Positions 1 to 12,763 of a stretch of DNA of 64,000 nt are shown here, piece by piece (the first letter of the stretch is position 1; each line of letters opens with the position of its first letter). The notes under the pieces are model-generated. The model was not told where the DNA came from, did not search any database, and saw only the letters and a list, made by a program, of their open reading frames with translations. Origin of the DNA: Mycocentrospora acerina (taxonomy: Eukaryota; Ascomycota; Dothideomycetes; Pleosporales); contig JAKUHH010000201.1 in the NCBI GenBank assembly GCA_022701365.1, forward strand, positions 620,001-684,000, given 5' to 3'. The translations under genes were made by a program, and so were the position numbers.

Positions 1-423
1 AAAGGCACAAAAAGAGTAATGAAGAGTACATATTTATTTCCTACGACTGGAATAAAAATTCCTGCTTCCTAAACAGGAATACTGTATCATCAACTGGCGC
101 CTAAACTTTACTAAAATGAGGAGTTACACCCTTATCCGGCTGGTTTGTCACTAGCTCAGAACGTTACGTGCGTTTTGCAGCGACAACTTCTGCTCCATAG
201 AAGCGACTGATTTTCAAGATAGATTTACGAGATAACCATATGGCGAGTTGCTTGGAATTTGTCACCATCTATTCGACAATTGTGCTTGCCTTGTCTTTTT
301 GCTTGCATGCGACTTGCTACTCTACCTACAAGCTGTCGCGGTCCAGTAAGGAGGTGGAGTTCAGCTTGCAATCCTCTACGAACAATATTTAACCATGCGC
401 CTGCCTCGAAGATATCGTGTACG
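1..423. other. Upstream of the kinase gene, no gene seen
   Basis: No recognisable coding sequence on either strand. The frame of the following kinase stays open back to about 259 but without a convincing ATG before 424, so this is read as 5' flank of the kinase gene. Confidence 0.5.
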
Positions 424-1724
424 ATGTATGAACCGATTGAAGATATCGAGCCATTCGAGCGGTACGCTGCTGGAGGCTACTACCCGGTTCGGATCGGCGA
501 CCAGTTTTGTTCGTCTCGCTATCGCGTTGTACACAAGCTGGGCTATGGGGCTTCGTCCACTACATGGTTAGCACGTGACGAGCATTCGGCCAAGTACGTC
601 GCGATAAAATTTGCCGTGTCGGAACTTGACCGTCCATTTGAGAGCACTATACTGAGAATTTTGCGGTATGGAGAAGGGTTCAATGCGAAAATACATGCTA
701 GAGTCGCCATGATACCAGAAATATTGGATGAATTTGAAGTATATGGCCCGGAAATCCATGGCGCAAGGAGGAAACATCGCTGTCTCGTTACCACACCAGC
801 AAGAATGAGTATATCAGAAGCACGAGAGGCATCCGTTGACCGATTGTTTCAGCCCTCAGTAGCCCGAGCTGTTGCTTCTCAGCTTATACAAGCTGTTGCA
901 TTTATGCACTCCCATGGCGTCATTCACGCGGGTAGGTAGTCAGGCTAGTCGCGCGAAAATCTTGTCGCGCTTTGCTGAATACAACTTCAGATCTCCACGA
1001 GGCCAATATACTTTTTCACTTACCCAGTTTCATCGATAACCTTACTTCGGACCAGCTCTATGAGAAGTACGGGCAACCTGAGCTCGAGCGAACACGACGG
1101 TCAGACGGAAAACCTCTGGACCAGTGGGTGCCTACTTATGGAGTAGTACCAATCTGGTTTGGAGATGCCAGTGAAAATATCTCGCTCGCCGGCTCAAGTA
1201 TCTTTTTGACTGACTTCAGCGAATCCTTCCAGCCAGCAGTTGACGCAGCGCAATCTTCTCATACACCCTTTATATTACGATCCCCGGAGATAATATTAGA
1301 CCCTTCGTCACGGGTCTTCTTCCCTGCTGAGATTTGGAGTCTTGCATGCGCAGTCTTCGCCATTATGGGTCAGCGACCCTTGTTTGAAACTTGGTTCCCA
1401 AGTAAAGACCGAATTCTTGAAGAACATGTTGACACGTTGGGTCATTTGCCTAAAGAGTGGTGGGCGAGTTGGGAGAACCGTCATCAATGCTTCGACGACC
1501 AACTTTGAAGAGTTGATGGTTCGCCGCGTCGCCTCCTGGAAGATCGGTTAGAGAATTCAATACAGAAGCCACGAAAACAATCTGGAATGGCAGAGATGGA
1601 CGAGGAAGAAAAGCAAGCTTTCCTCTTACTTTTGAGGTCGATGTTATCTTTCAGTCCAGAAGAACGACCTTCAGCGCAACAGGTTCTTGAGTCCAGTTGG
1701 GTGCAGAAATGGGCGAGGGGTTGA
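424..1724 (+). pseudogene. SRPK-like protein kinase gene interrupted by in-frame TGA
   Basis: A fungal SR-protein-kinase-like Ser/Thr kinase. The start at 424 (MYEPIEDIEPFERY) matches the usual N-terminus of the family. Exons are 424-931 and 991 onward (59-bp intron). Visible motifs are the glycine loop LGYGASST (residues 39-46), VAIK with Lys62, the catalytic-loop segment HADLHEAN with Asp170, and DFS in place of DFG (Asp244). The SPE segment and subdomain IX follow. The reading frame meets TGA at 1506-1508, giving 341 residues. The same frame continues without shift to a second stop at 1722-1724, and that tail looks like genuine kinase subdomain XI (LSFSPEERPSAQQVL). The conserved Arg of subdomain XI lies after the stop. 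Either this is a pseudogene or a truncated kinase, or a sequencing error. No intron with usual splice sites removes the TGA. Confidence 0.75.
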
Positions 1725-2455
1725 ATATTATGGATTCAAAGAAGCTGTCTCAAAGCTACCTCAAGCTGTTCATTCTTCTTCTTAGCTCTTCCTAGAATGA
1801 GTCTCTCTGAAACTTATTCAATATGCTTTAGAAGTCATACAGTGATGTTTCCTGACTTCGTATATGATGAAGTAACCTTCTCTTTGCTTTTTTGTAGGTG
1901 TTCAAGACTTCCAGCACGAGACCTTAGGTTGACAAAATAAGAAAGTTTAGCGTCCATGTTTCTCCAACTTTACCTTAATCCATGTCACGAGTGTTTTTTT
2001 GAAATCTTGTAGGTGTCATATTGCCCTGTCAAACTGATGTGGTATACTGTCCCCTGTATTTTTCATGTCAGTAGTGATAGCAAGGTCTACATAGAGAGCG
2101 ATTGGACTCTTATGAATTACCACGTGGAAAATGTTATAAGAAGTGATAGATAAAATCATCAAATCTGGTGTGTAACTGTTAGCTCTAATTACATGTGGGT
2201 GTGTCACAATACCAATTATTACGGTGCAGTATGAACAGAATTTGAAGTATTTTAGAGACGAGCACAAAAGAATTCAACTGTGTTTTGAAGCGGTCTCATC
2301 AGAAAAAGGAGCACCGCCACAATGGACTGATATCTAAAATCAAAAATATGTATAGAGAATCAAAAGATATGTACATGACAGAAGGGCGTATTGCTGGTGA
2401 TATCAACAGCAAGAGAAGGGGTACACTCAAACAGCTCGACCAAAAGACCGACCAT
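1725..2455. other. Intergenic, convergent 3' flanks
   Basis: AT-rich 3' flank between the kinase locus and the stop codon of the pectin lyase on the other strand. No conserved coding sequence seen. Confidence 0.6.
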
Positions 2456-3750
2456 CTATATTTTACCAACTCCAGCAGTATTAGCGATAGCTGAGCTCGC
2501 TGTTGCAGCGGTAGCAATAGACTTTCCATTGAAGTTGCTAAAGAAGGATGTGTCAGTTCCACCAAGAGTGCCAGAGCTACCGAAAGCATTCAACTGGCAG
2601 GTATGGCCAAGGTAGGCAGTGCAGGCAGCATTAGCAGTGGTAGTAGGAGCGCCGAAGAGTTTTCCAGCATTACTGAGAAGAGGAGTAACGACATTTTGGA
2701 AGACATTTCCCTCAGCTACAACCTGACCACCGGCAGCGATATCGAAGGCATGGCCAGAGTTGGCATACCAGTAGTTGTTGACGGCGTGGACGAGCGAGTT
2801 TCCACCGATCTTGGGGCTGCGGCCGGAGGTGTGGTGGATGTAATTATTTTTCATGGTGATCAGGTCAGAAGAGCCAGTTAAGTAGATGGCCCAGTAATGG
2901 TGACCGTCGCAGGTTGCGGACCAGCTGGTCGTGCCGTCAAACTCGTTGTTGGAGAGCGTCACTCGATTAGAGGCACCATTACCGGCGACAAACATCTGAC
3001 GGCCGATGAGGGAGACCTTGACGTGATCTGTTGGGATATAATTTAGTTTTGTGGATCTGAGTGGAGAAATTGGCCGACTTACCAACCCAGATGAGATCAG
3101 ATCCATCCACGGTAATGGCATCTCCACCCCAGATGTACTGGGGATTGAGCTCAGTGATGTGAATATTTTGAATAATAACATTCTTGGCACCGTTGGCCAT
3201 ACGCAGACCCTTTCCACGGATAACACCCTTGGATCCGACGCCGATGATGGATTTGTTGGAACCAACGTTGATACCAGCAACACCAGCAGTGTCGTAAGTA
3301 ACGCTGATGGACGTGACGCCAGCACCCGCGTTGCCATTTGTGCACCAAGAAGCCTTGTTGATGGCATCTTGGCCACCAGCGCCGGGGCACTTGTTAGACG
3401 CTGGACGACAGCCAGTTTCAGTAGTAGTGCCTTCGGTGCCCTTGTAGTTGTACCTGAAGATTGACGGTTAGTATTTCTCTAGGACAGAACACTATTTTGG
3501 ATGAGAGTACTCACTCTTTGTCGAGCACAATGCAACGAGCAGTGCTGTCGGTGAGCCAGGTCGTCAACTGCGCAACACTAGATGGGATTGCACACGCAGC
3601 GCTTCCACCTCCAGTGGTGCCAGATGCAAAGCCCTCTGGCTTACCAACGACTGCATAGGTAGCTCGCTCGGCAAACTGCGAACGGTCACCAAGGACAGCA
3701 GCATTGGCGGTAGCAATGGCACTCCCGAGAGCAAGGTTAGAGAGCTTCAT
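2456..3750 (-). CDS. Secreted pectin lyase (PL1 family, PelA type)
   Basis: Extracellular pectin lyase that cleaves methyl-esterified pectin by beta-elimination. Exons on the minus strand are 3750-3515, 3453-3083 and 3027-2456, giving 392 residues. The protein starts with a signal peptide (MKLSNLALGSAIATANA). The parallel beta-helix core carries WGGDAIT with Asp190, LIGRQ with Arg212 and HTSGRSP with Arg272. The spacings of 22 and 60 residues equal those of the active-site Asp154, Arg176 and Arg236 of Aspergillus niger pectin lyase A, so the enzyme looks catalytically intact. The motif NIHITELNPQYIWGGD separates it from pectate lyases, which bind calcium here. Cys pairs are consistent with secretion. 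Expected role is plant cell-wall degradation. It stands alone, without other wall-degrading genes nearby. Confidence 0.93.
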
Positions 3751-3803
3751 ACTGATGATGTTTGAAACAAAAGATAATGAAGTAATAGCAGCAGCAGAGC
3801 AGG

Positions 3804-3811
3804 TATATATG
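3804..3811 (-). promoter_or_regulatory. Probable TATA box of the pectin lyase
   Basis: A TATATA stretch on the minus strand about 55-60 bp upstream of the ATG at 3750. The position fits a fungal TATA element of an inducible gene. This is inference from sequence and spacing only. Confidence 0.4.
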
Positions 3812-6101
3812 GCTGGAGAAAGCCCGTAGCGGACATGAGAGGTGGAGAAAATAGAGTCATGGAATGAGATATGCCGGCTCCCTTGCAGACACGCAATATC
3901 CTCGTTGCTTTGCATCACGATGGTTCATTGTAACTCTAATTATTTGGCTGCAGTGCTACAGTCTTGACAGCTAGCCTTTTACCAGCCTCTATACTTTCTC
4001 TATCGTATAGGCTATGGTTCTCCTCATCCATATATTGGTAAAAATAACCACTTCATCTACTCACATTATCCGTATTTCACTGCTGTGTTCAACATGAAAT
4101 ACAGAAAGCCATTAGGCTTAGGCCAATCAACGAGATCAAAGTTGCTGAGATCTGCTAGCCCACTGTGCAATCAGGAGCCGCGCATTGACTCTGAGATTGC
4201 TTGTACGGAGAATATTGCTTAATTTCCGTCCTATCGTGGAGACAAGCATCGTAGATCATAGTTCATATGGGGCGGGCGCTTGTTGTTCTGGGCCCTGATA
4301 CGCGGAAGCATGTTTCCAAAGTATACGATCATTCAATGCAGGGTCTCCTCCGTAAAGCATTTCTATGACCGTAATCTAGCTGAAAAAATGGTCTCACTGT
4401 AAAACGTATAGTAGTGACCAGAAATTCAAGAATGAGAGGTGATAGACTGTGCAGCTTCGTCCGGGAAGGTGAAGGGTAATGTTATTTCCTGGTTCTGTCA
4501 GCAGCCCGACTTTGGACCACAAATGACACGGATGCAACGGCAAGACCTCTATAACAGCCTAGCAATAATAGAGTATTTATTGCGGGGTGGTGTTTATGTT
4601 TCTGGTGTCGCGTCAGCAGGGAACCAACTACCCCTCCGAACCTCGGTCTTGTTACCTGATTACAACTGACTAAGGCAGACGCGTAGCCTTTGATCCTTCC
4701 TTCTTGGCTCTCATCTATTCTCATCACGCTCTCTTTGTGTATTTGTAGAATTTTTCCGTCCTCTGCTTCACCTACGTTTGTCCTGGCGACGAATTTCTCA
4801 GCAGAGGCCTGATTTTTCAAGTCTAATCTGCTTTACATGTTAGTAAGGCTTATACAGGATTTTGGGCATCGAAACGCATATCTAAGATCGTAAATATATA
4901 TATGTTCAATTTAATGGTGGGACTTCGGTGTCGAGATTTCACGAGTCAACTTCGTAGATGCTGGAAAACGGAGACGAGGAGTTAGTAGCTAGCTAGGTAA
5001 ATGACTCTTGAAACGGTACCACGACAAGCAGCAATTTAGGTAGGAGAACTAGCCTTATGTGGTTTTATAGGCCCCACCCCAACCTAGACCACGTTTGTAA
5101 GGTAGCTTGTCGCAAAATATGGTGCTACACGAGGCACTACGGTAGCCTGATGCAGAACCTATTTACTTCGTCAGTACTGATTTTGGTGTGTGTCGCGCAA
5201 CAGTAAGAATTGAAATGGAACGCTGCACGCTAATCATTTAGGCAACAAACTGATTTTTCCCGAAGAATGGACGGCTAAAGGCTGCAATGCTAGTTTGTTC
5301 ATAATATGCATACCGATTAACTTCTACCCCGCGTAGACGCGAAGTGCCTCACGAAGCACTTTACTTCATTGACATGAACATGCTGGGGCTATTCTATCAG
5401 CCGTACCCCGCAGCTGAGCCTGGTCTGACTTTCTCCTCACAAAATGAAGAATACGGCAAGGCATACTCTCGCAGGGTGGAATTCACCAGAGATAACCCAA
5501 ACGCCCCAACCACTGCACAGGCTTGATAGAGCAGAGAATTTATACTCACTGGTATAAGAAATTATACAGCTTTCCGTAGTGTTAACCACAAGAAAGATTT
5601 TTACTATTAATTTTTGTTGCCCTACCACGAGCTCATTGTGGAAGGATTTCGCCCTGCGAGAGGCACAGCGATACTAGCTCACAACATTCTTGCCATCTTT
5701 TCATTTGTAAAGTTAATCGTGTCCTTGTCTGTATATGCTCAACTAGTGTCTATCATATGTCTTATCTGGAGGGTTGTGGTTGAGGCAGTGTTTCGGGAGA
5801 TATTCTCTCACGAGGCAAGTGACGCAACTGGCGTTGTTCTGAGGCTGGTCTAGTTCAGCCATGGCTATAAGCACTGGTGGAGGCTGGTATTTTGTCAATC
5901 CCCTTGGCGTACATCATATCTGCATTAAATATCATGGTCTTCCCAGCTTCCAGCTATGCAGTTTCTCTAAAATCAACACAAGACTACTGGGTCAATTCCA
6001 TGACAGAAGGAACCCATGAGCCTCTAATCACTCATGGTTGTCTAAACCCAGCTTCCATCTGTTTGGGAGTCTCTTGAAGTCGGAAACACGCGTCATTTAC
6101 C
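3812..6101. other. Long gene-poor stretch
   Basis: About 2.3 kb with only short open frames. Frames at 5614-5853 and 5877-6077 on the plus strand translate to hydrophobic, membrane-like peptides just before the membrane-protein locus at 6102, so they could be decayed upstream exons, but no family is recognisable. Nothing else supported. Confidence 0.5.
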
Positions 6102-8178
6102 ATGCACACCTCTAGCGATATGTTTGATGTGCAGGATTACGTGTAAGAAGGCGTATGGAAGAACTACAGCGAGAATCCGTTTGGGAGGTGGACTTGGACG
6201 TTGAGCGATTCGAAGGCGCTGGCCTGCCTGGCCTCCTTAGCCATCCTGATCGCATTCGCGCAAACAAGAGCGTTGGTTGTAATACGATACATCATCTATC
6301 AACGAACAAAGTCTTTGATGCTTCCTGATGTTAGTAATACCGACTCTCGCCAAGCAATTTCGCAGGGAGGGGCAATCGCAGAAGCCCTTCCAGCAATAAC
6401 AAGGTCGGCCAAAAATTTGCAGAACAGACTTCGTCGTACTCATCCTACTAGACAGAATGGATTAGACACACCGGAAGATTCTGACAGCCCCATTATATCG
6501 CCATGGTTTGGAGTCTTTGCCCTCTTAAATGTCATCCTGTTTGTCATCATGGGCGTGGTGACCCCTTGGATTTTGTCAAACGGATCGCTTGAGACACCGG
6601 TGGTGAAATCTAAGAGTACAAATACATGCATAACGGCCCGTCATACTGAGAGACTTCCAGATTTGATCAAAGACCTTAAGAGAACAGATGCAATACTCCA
6701 GCAATGCCGGAATCGGTTAGATGACAACTGCAACAAGCAACTTTACCTTCGCCAGCCCCAAGTTTCCATACGACGAATTGAAAACTGCCCGTTTCCGACC
6801 AATATCTGTCATAACAGAACAAAATCAATAGAGCTAATTCACCGGAATATCGACGCGTACGAGGTGGGTGTCAATACTCGGACAAGGTTGACTATGAACC
6901 ATCGACTTACCTGTGCCCCGATAAATCTGGATTCCTTATACCGTTTCAGCCACACGAATTCAAAACCAGTAAAATTACTAGAATCGCTAATTACAATACA
7001 ATCGGGGCGAAATTTCAGTCGTAGCTATTCTCTTCCTCTACGTACGTTGAATGGGCCTAATTTTGCCTCAAGAGAGAACTCTGGACAGCACATGGCCGAG
7101 GCAAATATTCCATCTGACCTCACCATCTTGCCAAAATATAACAGTGAGGTGAATCCCGACTTATTCCACACTGACCTACGCCGGAGCGATGCGATGCCAT
7201 TCCTAGTCATTTATCGAGCCGGAGCGGCAAAGAATCCAATCCCTGTTAAGGACCCGTTTTTCTCCGCCAACACAAAACTCTTGGATGATAACGAAAACTT
7301 TTATGCAGATCAAGAAGCCACTGCATTAGGATGCGCTGAACAGTTTCAGTTCTGCTGGGCAGGATCCTCAGGCTGCACGGAATGGGGACTACGATCAACT
7401 TCGCTCTACGATATTATTAGACTTCCAGACTTCGAACGGGACGATGTATTAGTGACTGATGTGGTAACAATCTTCAAGGTGATGCCTGCCATGCTCTCTG
7501 TGTATGACTATCTTGCTCTGCGTGTTGATCTCAGACACATGATCCCATTGATAACCTTGGACGCCTGGAACCAAGACCAGAACCAAGTGGACAAGGAGCT
7601 TTGGGTGACGGAAGTAGAGACTTGGTTTGCGAAAGGAATTTTAAGTGCAATATTAAATACCAATTACGGCGTTCGATTTCCTCTGGACGACATGAGCGAG
7701 AAATGGTCTCCTGAACTCAGAAAGAAGTACTCGCTATGCGGCCGCATCCTTTTTCGCGATGGTAGATACACTAACATCAACTGGGTTGGCCTTTGGGTCT
7801 TGTTAGCCGTACTATTCATCATCTATATCACGAGCTATCTAGTTGACAGAATACACGGGGTAGCCGTCGAACTATACAGCAACTCTCCTGACATAACACG
7901 CAAACTGGTAATCTTCCTGAAGCCAACCAGCGTCATTATGCAGAATGCATATTTAAAAACAAAATCAAAGATAATCTACTATAGAGACAACTTTCTTATC
8001 TTCTGGAAATCTTTCAGCTCCGTCAACCTTGACGAGAGGATTGGACGATTGCAAGGACAACCATCGTGGCGATATAGATTTAGTTTCAGATTCGGATTCA
8101 GCAAAAATCGAGGTGTTGGCCCGCATCGGAATTCAAGCAGAGATGCTGGAAATCACGAAGGCTATTCATTGTGAGTAG
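6102..8178 (+). pseudogene. Fungal three-TM membrane protein, unknown function, probably broken
   Basis: A large membrane protein I cannot assign to a named family. The best ATG is 6102. That frame stops at TAA 6144-6146 and then runs open to 8174 in the same phase. The conserved-looking segment EGVWKNYSENPFGRW directly follows the TAA, so the stop sits inside what reads as one coding exon; CAA (Gln) to TAA would explain it, or a small unrecognised intron. Hydrophobic segments lie near 6219-6295, 6495-6575 and 7780-7840, with a cysteine-rich extracellular-like region between the second and third. Near 8040 the coding signal moves by one base: the +1 frame gives an acidic segment and an amphipathic helix (IEVLARIGIQAEMLEITKAI) ending at TAG 8176-8178, while the original frame gives a Phe/Arg-rich tail. 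Both breaks could also be sequencing errors. Confidence 0.6.
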
Positions 8179-9259
8179 TATATATTGATGAAACATTAAG
8201 ATTTTTGTTTCACTTTCGTTCATTAGAAACGGTTGTTCAACGAAACGCATTTTGAAAGCAAGTCGTCATTCCAAACGAGTCGCAAATATCGCAAAAACCC
8301 AGACAAATAACATTGTATCTAACCAGTCTATTTTTTCTATATATTTCTCGGCTGTTGAGTAATAATTATCATTGAATGCATCTCTTTTGGTTTGACGTTC
8401 CCGCTGTACTCCCTACCTTCATTACTGTGTACTTCAGTTCTTTACAGTGTATGTATTCTGGCAGGTGTTAGATTACCCTCTTGAACTCGTACTGCGTGAT
8501 TCAATATCAAAAAATGGATGAACTCCATATGCGGAAGTCGATCATACCTTCGGCTTAGAACCAGCACTCTATTAGAGAGACAATAATGCAAGCAAGTAAA
8601 ATGACTGTTAAGTGTGAGATAATGATCAAATCGCTAAATAGAAACTACCCAACAAGCTTTAGATCACCGAAATACGACTTGAGCGTTTACATAATATGAA
8701 AGAGGATATATTGGCAAATACGGTTATTCCGAAATGGCAGCAAATCTAATAACAAATTGAGCAGCTATGCAAAGTACAAAAGACTAAGCATGGCTGAAAC
8801 AAGTTAGCAGATAATACCTGAATGCAAAGTACCTTCTAGAAAACAGTGCAAATAAGAGCTATTTGGAAACGAGATCCACACGTGGCTCATTCTTGATTTC
8901 TAGATCAAGTAGGGAAGCCAAAAAAATGTGAGCCTCTTTCTGCAGCATCAACTATGCACAAGTAACACAAGGATAATTTCAAATTTAGTGCATAAAGTCA
9001 GTGGAGATGGAATTACGCGCCCGAATCGCTGTTCAGCTCGAGTTTCGTCGCGGGAATTGTGACGAAGTCGAGCGAGATGACCTAAACATACCTACTGGAC
9101 TGGGGATTCAATAAGTAGAGTCATAAATTTTGGATTAGAAGAAGTATATATCTCATCAAGACAGAATGAGAAGTCACCAAGAAATATTATGTCCCTTTAC
9201 TTGAAGAAGTGAATTTGAGGGCGTAAATCATGCACATAGACATATAATTGTAGTACACA
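8179..9259. other. AT-rich intergenic
   Basis: No open frame of note on either strand. It separates the membrane-protein locus from the 3' end of the HET-domain gene. Confidence 0.6.
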
Positions 9260-11990
9260 CTATACTAAGAATACCATCTTGTGCCTTTCCATAATTTCTG
9301 GATTATGCAAAGCCTCTCCATTCATGATACCTGGAACAAACACACCACCTAGCAATTCGAATGCCGTTTGATTCTCAGGATTTATCGGCTCACTCGGTCT
9401 CAAAACCACAGGCATTGAGCAACCGGGTATAATGTATATCTGGTCACCTGTTCTCAGTGGACAAAGCGCGGAGCCTACGTAGCCGGAAAATGTTGTAAAA
9501 AGTCGAGCAAGCATCGGTGTCCGGTCACCCATTACAACTTCAGGAATATAGCTATTTTCAGATGTGTATTGATGAGAGGCAAACAAGTCTCGCAAACGGA
9601 TACCCCAGAGATCGATGTTACCGAATGTCGTGAGGAGAATTTTAAGGGTTGATGTGGCAGGTATTGTTAGAGTTGGGGACAAAAGTTGCGCTGCATAGTC
9701 GAGGTCCTTCACTTCGCCTTCGAGAAAATCCAATGGAATGTCGAATACAGTTTCCCCACTTTGTTGCACTTTAAATGTCATACGCTCAAAGCACTTTGCG
9801 AGCGCTTGCCTTAAGCCTTCGAGGTCATCGTAAACATGCTGCGATGAGGAGTACAAGTTCGGGCTAGGGGCCGGAGGGGGGTCGGGGAACACGTGCAACA
9901 TCGCCCCCTGCATCTTAAGCCGGAGCACCTCGCGAGGTACTCCGATAAGCTTGAGAACTTCATCAAAGATGTGAGGTTGGGCGAGAAGTTGCTCATGTTG
10001 TACCCTTCTTTGACTTGCAACACTCGGTGTTGTCTCACGAATGGTATCAATATAAAATGCATTTACTGCTAGCGCATCTAGTACACGTTCCGGGCCCCTT
10101 CTGAAAACTTTGTATCGAAGTGGATCCGGTATTCCGGAGTTACAATCAGTTCCTAGTGTCCAGTTGAAATGCGCCAGACTGAATCGCAGGCCAAGGTTTG
10201 GCACCCACGAAGGCCAGTCTTTATGGCCAGGAAATGGTGACCATGGTCGGTAAAGAATCCACGACAATGACTGGTTGCATCCGAAGTTGGCTTCTGCAAA
10301 GTCAACCATGACATCTCGGTAGGTGTGCGTCTCAGAATGATCTACATGCAATAGGTCGACAAGGCTGTTTGGAAGGATGCTAATCATCGCATACACCACG
10401 TCACGGGGATCAGTGGCAGCATTACTAGAAGCAGTTCGAAACCAAAACGTGGAAGTAATACCTGATTCCGCCGTAATGAGATCTAAGTTGACCTGAAGCT
10501 GGCGTAGATCCCGGAGCTTCATTAGTCCTTTCGAGAGATCCATGGCGGACACCACTTTTCGAATGTCGGCACGATCTTGGGCGAGATCAAAGTCACCGTT
10601 GAAAAGAAGCAGTGAAGGATTCGTTGTTATCCGAGGGCCAAAGGTCAGAAGCTTGGATGTAGGAAATCGCCGAGCACCGCATATTGTGATGGCTTTGTCG
10701 TTGCCCAACACAATTTCTTGCATGATCCAAATGCGGGTCCAGTAAGGCCGGGATAACATTTGCGTAAGGCGAAGTCCAAATTCCGAGGAAATGTTGCGCA
10801 TAAACCACTGACTGATCTTCAACACTTCTGCTTCGGTGGCTATGCTTTGCCCAATGATATTCATAACCTCGAGAACATTACCGCTGTATTCTGCTTCATC
10901 TCCAAGCCAGGAAACAACTCGGTCAGCTGTCTTGTATATTTGACCCATTCTTTTGATTTCATGATCTTTTTCCGCAAGATCTTGCTGATTGATGCACAGA
11001 TTGTCGGCCCACACGCGCTTGCCGCACTGAACCTCCGGAATCTCGCGCAGCGATCTCAGCGCTTTCTCGAGATTGAGGGGGACTTCTATGAGATTTCCAT
11101 CCAGAACGATTTGGCCTGTTCTAGGCTTATCCATCATAGAATCTAATCCTACGTGTTTGATGGCTTCGGCAAATGGAACACCGCCAGCTTGATTGTACCT
11201 TACAATCTCCGCGAGCTCTTTGCTAAAATCGGTTACTGGCCTGGCATCGCTCCACATGTAGGATAGCGCTAGGTAACCTGTAGTGTCTTTCTCTGGATGC
11301 TTCGTGTTGCCACTCAAGGGGCTCCAAATCCATGATTGTAACCATCCCCCCCACCCGAGTAGTGTCGTGTAACTATTGAAATCTGGGGGTAACCAGGTGT
11401 GTTGGCGTTTTTCGAACGCAGTAAAGTGTGCCTTTAGTGTTCGTTCCCGTTGCTGGTCAATCTCAAAGCTGACTCTGTCATCGATTTTTATTTGTACGTC
11501 GTCACGTATGCTCTGTTTAAGCGCAGCTAAATGATGTCTATCATCACTAGAGCTAAATTGCGGCATGTCATGGAACATCATATCTAGCACCAAATCTATT
11601 CCTACTTGTGAGGCGGCTGCTTCCCTATTGGCTAGTTCATGGCTATCCAGCGATTCATATTCGAGCTGGCACTTGATAATTTCGGGGTTGAAATCCAGTG
11701 CGTTGGACCGATGTGGTGAATTTGTGGGCGGGAAAATTCTCAGGAGGCGGATCTCCCCTTTTGAACGATCTAGCGGGCGATACTTTGGATGGTCAGCTTT
11801 TTGATATGGTCGTGATGTGGCGTCGTGGTCTGAACGAGTTAGCAATCACAATTAGAGGTAGGCTGCTTCCCTGGCGCTCACTCTGGCCAACATGAGACTG
11901 ATCTAACGGTAAGAGTTTCCGTCGCAGTTTTGATTTCCCTTGTGGAACTTGGCCATCTTTAGTGGCTTTCTTTGAGTGCTTCTGACCCAT
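9260..11990 (-). CDS. HET-domain (heterokaryon incompatibility) protein with MG...SKK N-terminus
   Basis: A member of the fungal heterokaryon-incompatibility (HET) domain family, whose domain triggers programmed cell death after non-self recognition. Exons are 11990-11882 and 11829-9260, 892 residues, with a 52-bp intron. The long second exon alone has no ATG before the conserved YRPLDRSKGEIRLL segment, so the first exon is needed; splicing joins in phase. HET motifs in order are YLALSYMW, RVWADNLCINQQD and RIWIMQEIVL. The last segment, ending VPGIMNGEALHNPEIMERHK, is the usual C-terminal tail of single-domain HET proteins. The first residues MGQKHSKK fit an N-myristoylation signal (Gly2, Ser6, Lys7, Lys8) followed by a basic stretch. 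No NACHT, WD40 or ankyrin partner domain is seen. The reading frame is intact. Confidence 0.9.
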
Positions 11991-12763
11991 GGTGACTTTG
12001 GAGGATATGTCATGATCGAGAAAGCGAGAAGAAGCTCCATATAAGTAGCTGAGACTGGTGACAGCCCAGCTGAGATATGGATGTACAGAAAGCCAATTAT
12101 GGGTGGCATGGCTGAGAGGGGATGCTTGGCTTGATGCGGTACCACCACCAAATGCCGTTAGAAAACCACCACAGACTTGAACGCCAAGTGAGGCAACCCA
12201 GATGAACACCTTCGATAGTGAATGCTTGCGTCATATCAGATATCAATCGCACTCAGCTATTGGGCCATTCTGGCTGAACAAGAAATGATGCGTAGTTTTA
12301 ATCAGGATATCTCAAGCCTAGAATATTCAATCTAGATAATGCGAGCAACGCGAAAGGTTATTCTATGCTGCAGGTGCCACAAATCTTGGTGCCTATCGTG
12401 AGACTTGAGGAAAACCACAACATTCGACAGATCAATACAAAGGAACATGGCAAGTTAGTATAGCGTGGCCAACAACAGATAAATCCATGATTTGTTCAAG
12501 AATTGGTACACAAGAAGATATCCTGGAATGATAGGTGTGGAAGGAAGGAGGGGAGGTTGCTCCTACTATCTCTGGAGGGATAAGCGCCTTGGCGGCGAGT
12601 CGTGCCTGGAGAATTTCAAAATGCGGGACGCGTTTACAAGCCACCAAACGACAGCTGCGCAAAGCTCGACGATACCCTTTGGACTGTATTTGCAAGCTTT
12701 AGCTGTCAATATCTACACCTTGCACTTAGGGGGTCATTTCCGGTACATTCACAACTAGACAGC
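11991..12763. other. Divergent spacer between HET gene and CCT7
   Basis: Shared upstream region of two divergent genes. No coding sequence recognised. Confidence 0.6.

Noticed and set aside
4482..4820. Minus-strand frame of 112 codons in the gene-poor region
   Set aside because: No recognisable domain, no convincing promoter or exon partner.
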